Source of the DNA: Synechococcus sp. CC9616
Lineage (GTDB): Bacteria > Cyanobacteriota > Cyanobacteriia > PCC-6307 > Cyanobiaceae
DNA length: 64,000 nucleotides
NCBI RefSeq assembly: GCF_000515235.1
Contig: NZ_KI911558.1
Span: 2,557,352-2,621,351 of the forward strand
Direction of reading: 5' to 3'
The position numbers were made by a program, and so were the translations under genes. The notes beneath the pieces are model-generated. The model saw nothing but the letters and a program-made list of their open reading frames with translations, was not told the DNA's origin and did no database searches. Below, in pieces: positions 1 to 9,326 of the stretch (positions within the stretch are counted from its first letter, which is position 1; each line of letters opens with the position of its first letter).

Positions 1-396
1 GCCGTACTGCTGAATCAATTGCAAGCAGCGGGCAAGGCTGCTGCTCGTGCTGGCAGCCGGTCCACCATCAGGGACCAGCTGTTGAAGTTGTTCCGCGTGA
101 ACTGGAAAGGCTTCTGAGTATTGGAGTGCTCGGCTGATCGGTGCTCCATCGGGCTGGCAGGCCAACAGGGTGCCTGAGGTGCCATCCACAGCCAAGGCAA
201 GCAATCGGCAACGCATTCCTTCAGGAATGGCGTGAATGAGCTCCCTGCATCCCTGCTGCCAATCTTCCGGCCGCGTCAGCCCTGTTCGATAGCGAGACGA
301 TTGGCTGTGCAGAATCGTTTTCTGCTCATTCAGCACGGCAACCCTGATGCCGCTGGTCCCCAGGTCGATACCCAGAACCAGCGGACTCTCCCCCAT
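1..396 (-). CDS. FGGY-family sugar kinase, N-terminal part (runs off left edge)
   Basis: This is an ATP-dependent carbohydrate kinase of the FGGY/hexokinase-like fold, cut by the window edge after 132 codons. The N-terminal phosphate-binding motif GIDLGTSG (residues 9-16) and DGTSGT (71-76) are clear in the translation. The ATG at 396 lies 5 bases after the metK stop, so the gene is the distal member of a minus-strand run nrdR-rpsA-HAD-metK-kinase. The substrate cannot be told from this fragment; xylulose/ribulose-type kinases share these motifs. The family call is good, the substrate is unknown. Confidence 0.8.
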   Translation of the reverse strand, partial: MGESPLVLGIDLGTSGIRVAVLNEQKTILHSQSSRYRTGLTRPEDWQQGCRELIHAIPEGMRCRLLALAVDGTSGTLLACQPDGAPISRALQYSEAFPVHAEQLQQLVPDGGPAASTSSSLARCLQLIQQYG

Positions 397-401
397 CGGG
401 T

Positions 402-1661
402 TCAGGCGGTGACGCCCTGCTTGAGACGGTTGGATTCCGCCTGCAGGAGCTCAGCACTCTTGTCGGCGACATCTTCCCAGGGTGCCTGGAGATCGTTCCG
501 TCCGAAGTGTCCGTATGCGGCGGTGTTTTGGTAGAACCGTCCTCCCCGTTGCTGGGGAAGTGTTCGCAGCCCGAAGCTCTCGATAATCGCGCCAGGGCGC
601 AGGTCGAAGTGTTCCTGAACCAGTTCGGTGAGTTCCGCATTGGAGACCTTCCCTGTGCCGAAGGACTCGACCAGGATCGAGACGGGTTGTGCCACTCCAA
701 TCGCGTAACTCAACTGCACTTCCGCACGCTCGGCCAGGCCGGAGGCCACCAGGCACTTCGCGACATAACGAGCGGCATAGGCCGCTGAACGGTCAACTTT
801 GGTGGGGTCTTTGCCGGAGAAGGCACCACCGCCATGACGGGCATAGCCCCCGTAGGTGTCGACGATGATCTTGCGGCCTGTCAGGCCTGCGTCGCCCTGA
901 GGCCCACCCACCACAAATTTTCCGGTGGGATTCACGAGGTATTTGGTGGCAGTCCTGTTGGGCTTGAGGGTCAGATCTGCAGTGGCTGGTTCCACCACAT
1001 GGGTCCAAAGATCCTCTGTAATGCGATCCCTGATTCCTTTCTCGTCAGTGATGCCGGCCACCTCAGCGGTGTGTTGGGTGGAGATCAGGATGGTGTCGAT
1101 GGCGACGGGTCGGTCGTCCTCGTAGACGACGCTGACCTGGGTTTTTCCGTCCGGCAGCAGATACTCGAGGGTGCCGTCATGGCGGACCTCGGCCAGACGT
1201 TTTGAGAGCCTGTGAGCGAGGCTGATCGGCAGCGGCATCAGCTCCGGCGTCTCATTGCAGGCATAGCCGAACATGATCCCCTGGTCTCCAGCACCAACCA
1301 GATCGAGGGGATCACCCTCGTGATCATCGGCTTCATCGACCCCCTGGGCAATGTCCGGGGATTGCTGATCAAGGGCCACCAGCACTGCACAACTATTGGC
1401 GTCGAACCCGCCTGCTCTGGCGCCGCTGTAGCCAATCTCCCGGATCACATTGCGAACCAGATGGATGAAATCCACCTGGGCTTTGGAGGTCACCTCGCCA
1501 GTGATCATGCAGAGACCTGTGTTCACAACGGTCTCGCAGGCGACCCGGCTCGCTGGATCCTGAGCCAGCAGTGCATCCAGCACGGCATCACTGACCTGGT
1601 CACAAATCTTGTCCGGATGTCCCTCCGTGACCGACTCAGACGTGAACACGAAGCGGCTCAT
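402..1661 (-). CDS. metK: S-adenosylmethionine synthetase
   Basis: The enzyme makes S-adenosylmethionine from methionine and ATP in the cytosol. The 419-residue product is full length for bacterial MetK. Visible signatures are TEGHPDK (12-18, ATP-binding loop), the methionine-site hexapeptide region [12 protein letters not shown] (123-134) and the glycine-rich GGGAFSGKD (277-285). It starts 27 bases after the HAD-gene stop and is followed closely by a sugar kinase, consistent with cotranscription. No anomalies are seen. Confidence 0.97.
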   Translation of the reverse strand: MSRFVFTSESVTEGHPDKICDQVSDAVLDALLAQDPASRVACETVVNTGLCMITGEVTSKAQVDFIHLVRNVIREIGYSGARAGGFDANSCAVLVALDQQSPDIAQGVDEADDHEGDPLDLVGAGDQGIMFGYACNETPELMPLPISLAHRLSKRLAEVRHDGTLEYLLPDGKTQVSVVYEDDRPVAIDTILISTQHTAEVAGITDEKGIRDRITEDLWTHVVEPATADLTLKPNRTATKYLVNPTGKFVVGGPQGDAGLTGRKIIVDTYGGYARHGGGAFSGKDPTKVDRSAAYAARYVAKCLVASGLAERAEVQLSYAIGVAQPVSILVESFGTGKVSNAELTELVQEHFDLRPGAIIESFGLRTLPQQRGGRFYQNTAAYGHFGRNDLQAPWEDVADKSAELLQAESNRLKQGVTA

Positions 1662-1688
1662 GGACCAGCAGGAACAGTTCGGCGGACT

Positions 1689-2465
1689 TTACGCGCAGGG
1701 TCTCACGCTCAGATCTGCCCATCGATCAACCAGATGATGGGCGCTTGGCAGTTGTGGAGTCACAGCCCAGCCGCCACGGAACCCGATGACAACGCCGATC
1801 CCTGCGGAGCGGGCCATCGTTAGATCCGTTTCCGCATCGCCAACTAGGGCACAGTCGTTTGCTTGGAGCTCAAGCTGCTCGCAGAGGGCATGAACGGCGC
1901 CGGGATCAGGTTTCGGCGGGGTGTTGTCGGCACTCCAGAACCCGTTCATCCGCTTGTGAAGGTCGTGGTGAGATAAGAACTGCTCGATCCCATCAGCAGT
2001 GTCATTGCTGATCACGGCCATCGTCACCGCTGCGCGATCTAGGGATTTCATCAAGGTATCGACGCCTGGCAGCAGAGCGCTGATCGTGGAAAGCCCTGCA
2101 GGGCCTTGATCGCTGGCATCAAAGCTGGCTGAAGCGATCTCGCAGGCTTCCGGCCAGCTGCACCCCTGAAGACAAAACACGGTGGCCATAGACGTGAGAT
2201 TGTCACGCCGGGCGGCAACTGCCAGGGTGCCAGCTGGATCGAGACCGTTTTCTCGTCGTCCGAAGGCATTTCGCAGTTGTTGGTGAAGCTCAGCTTCAGA
2301 GGAAACAGAACGTCCCTGCTCTCTCCAGGTCTGTAGAGCTTGCTCAATCCGTTCGTCAGCGAGCCGCAACAGGTGCGGCTCGCTGTGAGAAAGGGTGCCG
2401 TCCTTGTCGAACAGCACCCCCTTCACACGTCCGATGGGCTGCCCCCTCAACAGCAGCTCCGCCAT
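1689..2465 (-). CDS. HAD-superfamily hydrolase (phosphoglycolate-phosphatase-like)
   Basis: This is a 258-residue HAD phosphatase. Motif I DKDGT (20-24: D20 nucleophile, D22 acid/base) lies near the N-terminus. A helical cap follows, then motif II near AVISND, motif III lysine in KPDPGAVH and motif IV GDAETDLTMA near residue 210. The cap size and motif spacing fit the phosphoglycolate phosphatase/Gph-like group, but substrate specificity cannot be read from sequence. It lies between rpsA (18 bases upstream) and metK (27 bases downstream), so it is probably part of their operon. Confidence 0.85.
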   Translation of the reverse strand: MAELLLRGQPIGRVKGVLFDKDGTLSHSEPHLLRLADERIEQALQTWREQGRSVSSEAELHQQLRNAFGRRENGLDPAGTLAVAARRDNLTSMATVFCLQGCSWPEACEIASASFDASDQGPAGLSTISALLPGVDTLMKSLDRAAVTMAVISNDTADGIEQFLSHHDLHKRMNGFWSADNTPPKPDPGAVHALCEQLELQANDCALVGDAETDLTMARSAGIGVVIGFRGGWAVTPQLPSAHHLVDRWADLSVRPCA

Positions 2466-2483
2466 CGACTGATTCTGGTTTGC

Positions 2484-3602
2484 TCAGACCATCATCGTGC
2501 CCAGGGCTTCTTCGCCTTCTTCAGCCTGCTCGAGCAGCATCTTCTTGTAGCGAGCAGCCATTTCCTCGGCGTTGTCGAAGACCTTCTGCGGGTCCGTGAG
2601 CATGTCACCTGGTTCGGGTTCCAGTGCTTTGGTGGACAGCGAAATTCGTCCACGTTCCGCATCGAGATCAATGATCATCACCTTCATTTGATCGTTCACA
2701 TTCAGCACCGAATGAGGTGTTTCGATGTGTTCATGGCTGATCTCAGAGATGTGGAGCAGACCGCTGACGCCGCCGATATCAATGAATGCGCCGTAAGGCT
2801 TGATGCCTCGAACGGTGCCGATGACAACTTCTCCAACCTCGAGGCGATTCATCTTGCGTTCAACCAGCGCCCTGCGATGGCTGAGCACCAGGCGGTTGCG
2901 CTCTTCGTCCACTTCCAGGAACTTCAGCGGAAGGAAGTCAGCAACCAGTTCTTCTTTGGGCTTTCGGGTGCTGATATGAGAGCCGGGAATGAAGCCTCGA
3001 AGTCCTTCAACCCGAACCAGAGCTCCACCTCGGTTGGTGGCGAAGACCTCTGAATAAATGGTGGCGTCCTCCTTCTGAAGTTGTCGTACCCGCTCCCAGG
3101 CACGTTGGTATTCGATTCGACGAACCGACAGGGCTAGCTGCCCATCCTCGTTCTCCTCACTCATGATGAAGAACTCACGGATTTCACCTGGCTGCAGCAC
3201 GTCGCTAAGACCCTCGACGCGATTGATCGACACTTCCTGCAGGGGCATGAAAGCCGCGGTTTTTGCGCCGATGTCGATCATGGCGCCCTTGGATTCAAGG
3301 GCAAACACGGTGCCATTGACGATGTCGCCCGGCTTGAAGTTGTAGTCGTACTTGCTCAGAAGAGCAGCAAATTCATCCAGGGTGAAGCCAGCATCATCAA
3401 GGCTTCGGCTCGTGGCTCTGCTGCTCGGGTCATCCGCGCTGGGGACGTCCTCCGGGATGCTCAGATCGTCCTCGGCGAATGCATGTTCAGCCTCTTCAAC
3501 GGCAGAGCTCTGATCCGCAGTTGTCTCAGCGGTCACTGGGGCGCTGCTGGCTTCAGCTGTTGGAGTTTCCTGAACCTGCTCTTCGGTAGGAGTCGCGGAC
3601 AT
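2484..3602 (-). CDS. rpsA: 30S ribosomal protein S1
   Basis: This RNA-binding ribosomal protein helps bind mRNA on the small subunit. The 372 residues begin with an acidic, Ala/Thr/Glu-rich extension of about 65 residues. Three S1 (OB-fold) repeats follow: about 90-160 (GDIVNGTVFALESKG), a degenerate middle one, and about 255-330 (GTVRGIKPYGAFIDIG). Three repeats rather than the six of E. coli S1 is the usual cyanobacterial form. The gene sits downstream of nrdR and directly upstream of the HAD gene on the same strand. Confidence 0.93.
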   Translation of the reverse strand: MSATPTEEQVQETPTAEASSAPVTAETTADQSSAVEEAEHAFAEDDLSIPEDVPSADDPSSRATSRSLDDAGFTLDEFAALLSKYDYNFKPGDIVNGTVFALESKGAMIDIGAKTAAFMPLQEVSINRVEGLSDVLQPGEIREFFIMSEENEDGQLALSVRRIEYQRAWERVRQLQKEDATIYSEVFATNRGGALVRVEGLRGFIPGSHISTRKPKEELVADFLPLKFLEVDEERNRLVLSHRRALVERKMNRLEVGEVVIGTVRGIKPYGAFIDIGGVSGLLHISEISHEHIETPHSVLNVNDQMKVMIIDLDAERGRISLSTKALEPEPGDMLTDPQKVFDNAEEMAARYKKMLLEQAEEGEEALGTMMV

Positions 3603-3699
3603 GGGGGTATGGCGGTCTGCCTCGGGGGGGCAGTACGAGAATTTCCATGGTCCGCCCGCCGACGATCCACGGAGAATTCACGATCTTACAGAGTGGGCT

Positions 3700-4176
3700 T
3701 CAGCCGACGGCTGCGAGGTGTGTCTCGTCCCGATTCATGGTTTCGAGAGTTGAGATGAAATCGCTGATGCCGCGGAACTGTCGATAAACCGAGGCAAAAC
3801 GGATGTAGGCCACCTCACTCATGACTTTGAGCTGGGCAAGAACAAGTTCGCCAATTTCGGCGCTGCTCACTTCGCGTCCGCTCCGCTGTTGCAGCTGCAG
3901 TTCCAGTTCCTCAACCATGGATTCCAGGCGGGAGGCGTCGAGGCCTGTTTTTTCGCAGGCACGGTTCAGGCCATGCAGAAGTTTGCTGCGACTGAAGATC
4001 TCTCGGCTGCCATTGCGTTTGACCACGGTGATTGGAACGGTTTCCACCCGCTCATAGGTCGTGAAACGGAATTCGCAGTTGAGACATTCTCTGCGTCGGC
4101 GCACACTGCGTCCGGAGTCAGCCGCGCGTGATTCGAGAACACGGCTATCTGTGTTTTGGCAGGAGGGGCACTGCAC
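3700..4176 (-). CDS. nrdR: Transcriptional repressor NrdR
   Basis: NrdR is a zinc-ribbon plus ATP-cone repressor of ribonucleotide reductase genes. The translation begins QCPSCQ and has a second cysteine pair (CLNCEF), forming the zinc ribbon within the first 40 residues. An ATP-cone follows ([17 protein letters not shown] onward). I chose the GTG start at 4176, giving 158 residues, because family members start one residue before QCPSC. The open frame extends to 4242 but those residues are unlike the family. A palindrome at 4204-4215 lies just upstream and could be an operator. Confidence 0.9.
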   Translation of the reverse strand: MQCPSCQNTDSRVLESRAADSGRSVRRRRECLNCEFRFTTYERVETVPITVVKRNGSREIFSRSKLLHGLNRACEKTGLDASRLESMVEELELQLQQRSGREVSSAEIGELVLAQLKVMSEVAYIRFASVYRQFRGISDFISTLETMNRDETHLAAVG

Positions 4177-4203
4177 GCCCAGTAGATCCTTAAAAGTGCA
4201 CCA

Positions 4204-4215
4204 ACTGTAGACAGT
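4204..4215. promoter_or_regulatory. 12-bp palindrome upstream of nrdR, possible operator
   Basis: ACTGTAGACAGT is a perfect inverted repeat (5-bp arms, AG centre), 28 bases upstream of the preferred nrdR GTG start. With its flanks it shares about 11 of 16 positions with the published NrdR-box pattern acaCwAtATaTwGtgt. A role in nrdR autoregulation is inference only. Confidence 0.25.
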
Positions 4216-4353
4216 GTTTTGAGTCTTGAGAAGGGCCTGCACGACATCAGTCTCAGCTTCGATTCGCCGGGATCCTCTCTGCTGTCATGAGACTGGCCGT
4301 TTTACGGATCCAGATCGAGATCAATCTGCGACGCAATGTCGGCGAGGCAATCA

Positions 4354-4379
4354 AAAAGCCCTGCCGTAGCAGGGCTTTT
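4354..4379 (-). terminator. Rho-independent terminator after psbT
   Basis: A perfect 11-bp stem (4354-4364 with 4369-4379) has a 4-base loop and ends in a T run on the minus strand. It sits 8 bases beyond the psbT stop and should end the psbB-psbT transcript before nrdR. The stem has A/T runs on both sides, so it could also act in the other direction. Confidence 0.85.
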
Positions 4380-4387
4380 GGTGAAAC

Positions 4388-4483
4388 TCACTTGCCGATC
4401 TTTGGGGGATCGCGGAAAGCGATTGCAAAAAACAGAGTGGCAATCGCGAGGGTGAGGATGAGGATGTAAGCGAGGCTATCCAT
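4388..4483 (-). CDS. psbT: Photosystem II reaction centre protein T
   Basis: This is a 31-residue single-span thylakoid protein of the photosystem II dimer interface. The translation starts [18 protein letters not shown] and ends RDPPKIGK, the typical PsbT pattern: a short luminal N-terminus, one membrane helix (about 3-22) and a charged C-terminal tail. It lies 21 bases downstream of psbB, the usual cyanobacterial psbB-psbT arrangement, and is followed at once by a strong terminator. Confidence 0.97.
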   Translation of the reverse strand: MDSLAYILILTLAIATLFFAIAFRDPPKIGK

Positions 4484-4504
4484 CGGAAGAATCCTGTAGG
4501 GAGA

Positions 4505-6064
4505 CTATTTGAGGGGAGTTCCCGCTGGGGGAACGTAACCATCGGGGAGACGGCGTGTGGACTTGTCACCGAGCTTGGCGAAGAGACCGAATTCAACCTG
4601 GTCGCCAAGATCCGGATCGATACCCGCGAACACATCTCTGTAAAGGGTGCGAGCACCGTGCCAGATGTGGCCGAAGAAGAACAGCAGCGCGAAAGTGGCG
4701 TGTCCAAAGGTGAACCAACCCCTTGGAGAACTCCGGAAGACACCGTCAGAGTTGTAGGTCTCTCTGTCGAAGTCAAATCCTTCGCCAAGCTGGGACTTGC
4801 GTGCAAGACGCTTCACGTCTGCAGGGTCACTAAAGGACTGTCCGTTGAGAGCGCCCCCAAACACCTTGGCTGTTACGCCTTGTTGTTCGAAGGAATACTT
4901 CGCTTCAGCACGGCGGAAGGGGATGTCTGCGCGAACAATGCCCTGCTCGTCTTCGAGAACAACGGGGAAGTTCTCAAAGAAGTTGGGAAGACGACGAACC
5001 TGAAGCTCTCTGCCTTCTCCATCGGTGAACACGATGTGGCCCACCCATGAGGTTGCCAGACCATCGCCGTTCACCATTGGACCTACTCGGAACAAACCAC
5101 CTTTGGCGGGGCTGTTGCCGACGTAGTCATAGAAGGCAAGTTTTTCAGGAATCGTTGCGTAAGCCTCTTCACGGGTGGCGCCGTCATCCATTGCCGTTTG
5201 AACACGGCGATTGATCTCTGTCTTGAAGTAGCTCTGATCCCACTGATAACGAGTGGGGCCAAACAACTCAACAGGGGTGGCTGCCGAGCCGTACCACATC
5301 GTTCCAGCAACGATGAAGGCTGCAAAGAAAACAGCCGCAATTGCACTCGCCAGAACAGTCTCGATATTTCCCATTCGAAGTGCTTTGTAGAGCCGTTCCG
5401 GAGGACGTGTCGTGATGTGAAAAATGCCGGCAATGATGCCAACGATGCCGGCTGCAATGTGGTGGGCAACAATTCCGCCTGGATTGAATGGATTGAACCC
5501 TTCAGGTCCCCAGGACGGTTGTACGGCTTCGAGATGGCCCGTAATTCCGTATGGGTCAGATATCCACATACCTGGACCGAACACACCTGTGAGGTGAAAC
5601 GCTCCAAATCCGAAGCAACCCAGACCCGCAAGAAGCAAGTGGATTCCAAAAATCTTGGGTAGATCCAGTGCAGGCTCACCAGTACGAGGGTCCTGCCAGA
5701 TTTCAAGATCCCAGTAGGTCCAGTGCCAGATCGCCGCGAGCATCAAAAGGCCGCTGAAGATGATGTGGGCAGCGGCGACTCCTTCAAAGCTCCAGAAGCC
5801 TGGGTCAACACCCGTTTCTCCGGTGATGCTCCAGCCTCCCCAGCTACCGGTGACCCCAAGGCGAGACATGAAGGGCATCACAAACATCCCCTGACGCCAC
5901 ATCGGGTTCAGAACCGGATCAGAGGGGTCGAAAATGGCCAGTTCGTAGAGAGCCATGGAGCCGGCCCAGCCGGCAACCAGGGCTGTATGCATGAGGTGCA
6001 CGGCCAGGAGTCGACCTGGATCGTTAATAACGACTGTGTGCACCCGATACCAGGGCAATCCCAT
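4505..6064 (-). CDS. psbB: Photosystem II CP47 chlorophyll-binding core antenna
   Basis: CP47 is the inner antenna of photosystem II and passes excitation energy to the D1/D2 core in the thylakoid. The 519-residue product begins [19 protein letters not shown], a nearly invariant CP47 start. It has six hydrophobic spans with histidine chlorophyll ligands and the large luminal loop between spans five and six (about 250-450). psbT follows on the same strand. The 180-base upstream gap is shared with a divergent ferredoxin gene. Confidence 0.98.
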   Translation of the reverse strand: MGLPWYRVHTVVINDPGRLLAVHLMHTALVAGWAGSMALYELAIFDPSDPVLNPMWRQGMFVMPFMSRLGVTGSWGGWSITGETGVDPGFWSFEGVAAAHIIFSGLLMLAAIWHWTYWDLEIWQDPRTGEPALDLPKIFGIHLLLAGLGCFGFGAFHLTGVFGPGMWISDPYGITGHLEAVQPSWGPEGFNPFNPGGIVAHHIAAGIVGIIAGIFHITTRPPERLYKALRMGNIETVLASAIAAVFFAAFIVAGTMWYGSAATPVELFGPTRYQWDQSYFKTEINRRVQTAMDDGATREEAYATIPEKLAFYDYVGNSPAKGGLFRVGPMVNGDGLATSWVGHIVFTDGEGRELQVRRLPNFFENFPVVLEDEQGIVRADIPFRRAEAKYSFEQQGVTAKVFGGALNGQSFSDPADVKRLARKSQLGEGFDFDRETYNSDGVFRSSPRGWFTFGHATFALLFFFGHIWHGARTLYRDVFAGIDPDLGDQVEFGLFAKLGDKSTRRLPDGYVPPAGTPLK

Positions 6065-6244
6065 GGGACAGGTTCGAGGAACAAGGCTGCATCGGCAGCC
6101 AGACTCGGCGATGGTAAGGGTTATCAGCTGTGCTTCGTCGGCTTAGGCAAAGGGACGAAACGTGCCGTGACACGGATCCCAGCAGGCTGTATTCACAAAA
6201 CGCAATCCTTCCTCCCATAGTGGTGCCCCTTTCGCGAATCCTTT

Positions 6245-6688
6245 ATGCCCGTCATTCGATTTGTGCGTGAGGGTCGCGATGTTGATTGCTACCCGGGAGA
6301 GAACCTCAGGGACGTTGCGCTGCGGGAAGGGATTCAGCTGTACGGGCTGAAAGGTCAACTGGGCAACTGCGGGGGTTGCGGACAATGCGTTACCTGCTTT
6401 GTGTCCGTTGTCGATGAGGGCGACTCCGATGCCCTAACGGCCCGGACGGGTGTTGAAGAAACCAGGCTGCGTCGTCGACCCCAGGACTGGCGTTTGGCTT
6501 GTCAGGCCCTCGTTGAGCGCTCGTTGTTGATCCTCACCCGTCCGCAGGTCCGTCTTCCCAATGCAGATGCGCGATTGACAGCAGCGCGTCAAGCCGCTCT
6601 CCCCGAGGGGCCGACGGCCTGGCCAGCTGTGGCTGTCGCTGATCAGGATGAAGATGCTGAAGCTGCTACTGCCGATGAAGAGGACTGA
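6245..6688 (+). CDS. 2Fe-2S ferredoxin with acidic C-terminal extension
   Basis: This is a 147-residue iron-sulfur electron carrier. A beta-grasp 2Fe-2S domain occupies about residues 1-95, with cysteines at 42, 45, 48 and 51 (motif NCGGCGQCVTC) and C86; four of these five should ligate the cluster. Residues 96-147 are an Ala/Asp/Glu-rich tail not needed for the fold. It is not the classic PetF, whose CxxxxCxxC spacing differs. It is divergent from psbB and 59 bases upstream of psbM. The electron-transfer partner is unknown. Confidence 0.88.
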   Translation: MPVIRFVREGRDVDCYPGENLRDVALREGIQLYGLKGQLGNCGGCGQCVTCFVSVVDEGDSDALTARTGVEETRLRRRPQDWRLACQALVERSLLILTRPQVRLPNADARLTAARQAALPEGPTAWPAVAVADQDEDAEAATADEED

Positions 6689-6747
6689 CCCCGGTGGGCT
6701 GATCGACACGTGTCGGTGATACCTTCTCGAGGCTCGTCCCAGCGGCC

Positions 6748-6855
6748 ATGGAAACCAACGATCTCGGATTCGTCGCCAGCCTTTTGTTCATTCTGGTCCC
6801 AGGGATCTTTTTGCTGATTCTCTATATTCAGACCAACAGCAAGCAGCAGGGCTGA
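6748..6855 (+). CDS. psbM: Photosystem II reaction centre protein M
   Basis: This is a 35-residue single-span protein at the photosystem II monomer-monomer interface. The translation begins METNDLGFVASLLFILVP, the typical PsbM start, with a membrane helix at about 6-26 and the tail QTNSKQQG. It follows the ferredoxin gene on the plus strand and converges on the Usp gene, with only two bases between the stop codons. Confidence 0.97.
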   Translation: METNDLGFVASLLFILVPGIFLLILYIQTNSKQQG

Positions 6856-6857
6856 TT

Positions 6858-7706
6858 TCAGCCCTTTTCTGCCTCGCGAACAAGAAGAACGGGAGCCGGG
6901 GCATGGACTCTGATGTAATCGCTCACCGACCCCCCCAGTAACTTGTCGAGGTCGACAAGACCTCTGGCAACGAGTGGGCGACGGTCTTGAGATGCGATTA
7001 CGACCAGATCAGCCTGTGTCTGCTTCGCTGCTTGGCAGACCTCACGGCCGATGTCAGCACCGGTTGCATGCAGCGGTTTCAGGTCGATTCCATAGCTCCG
7101 AGCCCGTTGCACGGCGGAATCAAGCACGTCGTCTGCCTTGGTTCGCCCCCCGCGTGTTGGTGTGATGTCCTGACGACTGACGTGGACGCCGGTCAAGGTT
7201 CCTCCTGGGATGTCCCGAACCAGTTCACAGGCCGTACGCACGGCCTCATCGCCAACACCCGTTCCGTCGACGGTGACCATGACTCGATTGACGTGGCGGA
7301 CATAAAGGTCATCCCGCACTAGCAGCATCGGTCGTGTGGACAGCTGAAACACGTACTGACTGGTGCTGTTGGAGAGGATGGATTGGAGTCTGCCCAGCCC
7401 TCGTGAACCCATCACGATGAGATCGCAGCTGAGTTCTTCGGCAACTTTCAGCACGGTCTGCTTGGGATCTCCCTCGCGAACCAACGTGTTCACCCCGTCT
7501 GGATTCAGGGCCATCTTTTGGATGGCGGCTTTCAGCAGCTGTTCAGCATTGCTGCGGTGGTCATCCGCCTGTGATTTGTTCTGTTCCTGCACGACGTGCA
7601 GGAGATTCACCTTGGCTCGTCCAAAGCTCGGGATGTCTTGAAGCATTCGGACCATTTCCTCGACATGCCCTGTCCCTGAGTCGGCGATCAACAGGTTTCT
7701 GAACAC
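6858..7706 (-). CDS. Tandem universal stress protein (UspA family)
   Basis: This is a cytosolic nucleotide-binding stress protein with two Usp domains in one chain (about 1-140 and 145-282). The first carries the ATP-loop GSRGLGRLQSILSNS, matching G-x2-G-x9-G-[ST]; the second is degenerate at this motif. I start at GTG 7706, giving VFRNLLIADSG, because the domain's first strand begins there. The only upstream in-frame alternative is a TTG at 7751, which would overlap the divergent thioesterase start. The specific function is unknown. Confidence 0.85.
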   Translation of the reverse strand: MFRNLLIADSGTGHVEEMVRMLQDIPSFGRAKVNLLHVVQEQNKSQADDHRSNAEQLLKAAIQKMALNPDGVNTLVREGDPKQTVLKVAEELSCDLIVMGSRGLGRLQSILSNSTSQYVFQLSTRPMLLVRDDLYVRHVNRVMVTVDGTGVGDEAVRTACELVRDIPGGTLTGVHVSRQDITPTRGGRTKADDVLDSAVQRARSYGIDLKPLHATGADIGREVCQAAKQTQADLVVIASQDRRPLVARGLVDLDKLLGGSVSDYIRVHAPAPVLLVREAEKG

Positions 7707-7750
7707 GGTGGTGCGGCAGTCTTTGCGAAAGCCTATGGGCGTGATCCCCA

Positions 7751-8209
7751 ATGAACAGCAAGCTGAGGGAGAGCGTTACGCCCCAGCCCTGGCGCCTCCA
7801 GAAACGTGTTTTGCCGCAGCACACGGATCATGCTGGCGTGGTTTGGCATGGCACCTACATCGCCTGGCTTGAGGAAGCACGTGTTGAAGCCCTGGCCTTG
7901 GCCGGAGCCCGTTATGACCAGATCGCTGCGGCTGGAATTGAGATGCCGGTGGTGTCGCTCCAGATCGATTACAGACGCAGCCTCAAACATGGCGACGTTG
8001 TAGAGCTTGAAAGTGTTTGTGGCCCTCAGCGCGGTGTCCGCTGGCCCTGGTCCTTCCATCTGTTTCACAACCGCGACTTGGTCGCGGTTGCGGTCGTTGA
8101 GCTGGTGATGCTGGCTGCCGAGGGTCGCGTTCTCAGGCGAGCCCCAGACGAGTTGATGCCGGTGATGGAGCGATTGATCCTTGGCCCGCAGAGAGAGGCG
8201 TTAAGTTAG
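7751..8209 (+). CDS. Acyl-CoA thioesterase, 4-hydroxybenzoyl-CoA thioesterase/YbgC type
   Basis: This 152-residue single hot-dog-fold thioesterase should hydrolyse an acyl-CoA or related thioester. The signature HTDHAGVVWHGTYIAWLEEAR lies at about residues 25-45, with the catalytic aspartate at position 27 in the D-x-x-x-V-x-x region. In cyanobacteria close relatives act as DHNA-CoA thioesterase in phylloquinone synthesis, but nothing here singles out that substrate. It is followed 22 bases later by dprA. Confidence 0.85.
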   Translation: MNSKLRESVTPQPWRLQKRVLPQHTDHAGVVWHGTYIAWLEEARVEALALAGARYDQIAAAGIEMPVVSLQIDYRRSLKHGDVVELESVCGPQRGVRWPWSFHLFHNRDLVAVAVVELVMLAAEGRVLRRAPDELMPVMERLILGPQREALS

Positions 8210-8231
8210 TTGGTACATTTGTACTGATTCG

Positions 8232-9326
8232 ATGCGAGCCTGGTGGTGGCTGTGGAGTCGTTGCCCGGGCATCGGTGCGGCGCGAATGCGGATGCTTGAG
8301 GCCGTGGCTGTTGAGCATGGCGTCGGTCTCGAGGATCTCTGGGCGTGGCCGATCGATCGGTTGCAGCGGGCACTGGCCTGGCCAAATTCACTGGTGCAGC
8401 AGGTCGATTACTTTCGCCGGATCTCTGGGGCTGCTCCTGATCTCAACGTTCCTGGCGACGTCATCCTTCCGGGGGATCCAAGCTGGCCAGTGCTGCTGAA
8501 TGAATTACAGAGGCCGCCTCTGGCCCTGTTCCATCGGGGTCGTTCGGAGCTCCTGGCGGTCATTGCCCAGCAACGCTGTGTTGCCGTGGTCGGCACCCGA
8601 TCGGCATCCCCCCATGGCCTTCACGCAGCTGCTGAACTCAGTAGCGCGCTGGCGCTGGCGGGCTGGCCTGTACTGAGTGGCCTTGCCGAGGGCATCGATG
8701 CTGCGGCCCTTCGCGCCTGTCTGAACGCAGGCGGGTCTCCCATCGCGGTGCTTGGAACCCCCCTCAACCGTGCGTATCCCAGCCATCACCGCAGGCTGCA
8801 AGCAGCGATTGGTGAGAAGGGCTTGCTGCTGACTGAGCAGGCCCATGCGGCACCGGTCCGTCGAGGTCATTTCGCAGCTCGTAACCGTTTGCTTGTTATC
8901 CTGTCCTGTGCCGTGGTGGTGGTGGAGTGCCCTGAGCGAAGCGGTGCCCTGATCACGGCTCGCTGCGCTGTTGATCAGCAATGTCCTGTCTGGGTTGTTC
9001 CCGGTGATGCCGGACGCGGGTCCGCAAGGGGGAGCAACGCATTGCTTCTCGACAAGGCGGCTCCGCTGCTCTCGCCACAGCAGCTCATTCACCATCTCGG
9101 TGAAGGCCCCTTGCCGGCCCAATCGCCAGTGGTATCGGTCCGAACGGAGTGGAGCCACTCTGATCAGAGGCTCCTTGAGGCCCTGGAACATGGAGCATCG
9201 CTCGAGGAGCTCAGTCGTGTTCTGAACCGGCCATCGGCACGTCTGGCCAAGGACTTGCTGGCCCTGGAATTGCAAGGACGTGTGCTGTGTGAATCTGGAC
9301 ATCGCTGGCGTCCGATCCCGGGATGA
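8232..9326 (+). CDS. dprA: DNA-processing protein DprA
   Basis: DprA binds incoming single-stranded DNA and loads RecA during natural transformation. The 364-residue product has an N-terminal helical region (1-100), then the Rossmann-like DprA core (about 105-300) with VAVVGTRSASPHG, GLAEGIDAAAL and PIAVLGTPLNRAYP, and a C-terminal winged-helix-like DML1 segment (about 305-360). It overlaps prmC by 4 bases (ATGA), so the two are translationally coupled. Confidence 0.95.
   Translation: MRAWWWLWSRCPGIGAARMRMLEAVAVEHGVGLEDLWAWPIDRLQRALAWPNSLVQQVDYFRRISGAAPDLNVPGDVILPGDPSWPVLLNELQRPPLALFHRGRSELLAVIAQQRCVAVVGTRSASPHGLHAAAELSSALALAGWPVLSGLAEGIDAAALRACLNAGGSPIAVLGTPLNRAYPSHHRRLQAAIGEKGLLLTEQAHAAPVRRGHFAARNRLLVILSCAVVVVECPERSGALITARCAVDQQCPVWVVPGDAGRGSARGSNALLLDKAAPLLSPQQLIHHLGEGPLPAQSPVVSVRTEWSHSDQRLLEALEHGASLEELSRVLNRPSARLAKDLLALELQGRVLCESGHRWRPIPG

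Noticed and set aside
4243..4353. Additional small photosystem gene between nrdR and psbT
   Set aside because: The frames there carry no hydrophobic span or known small-subunit pattern.
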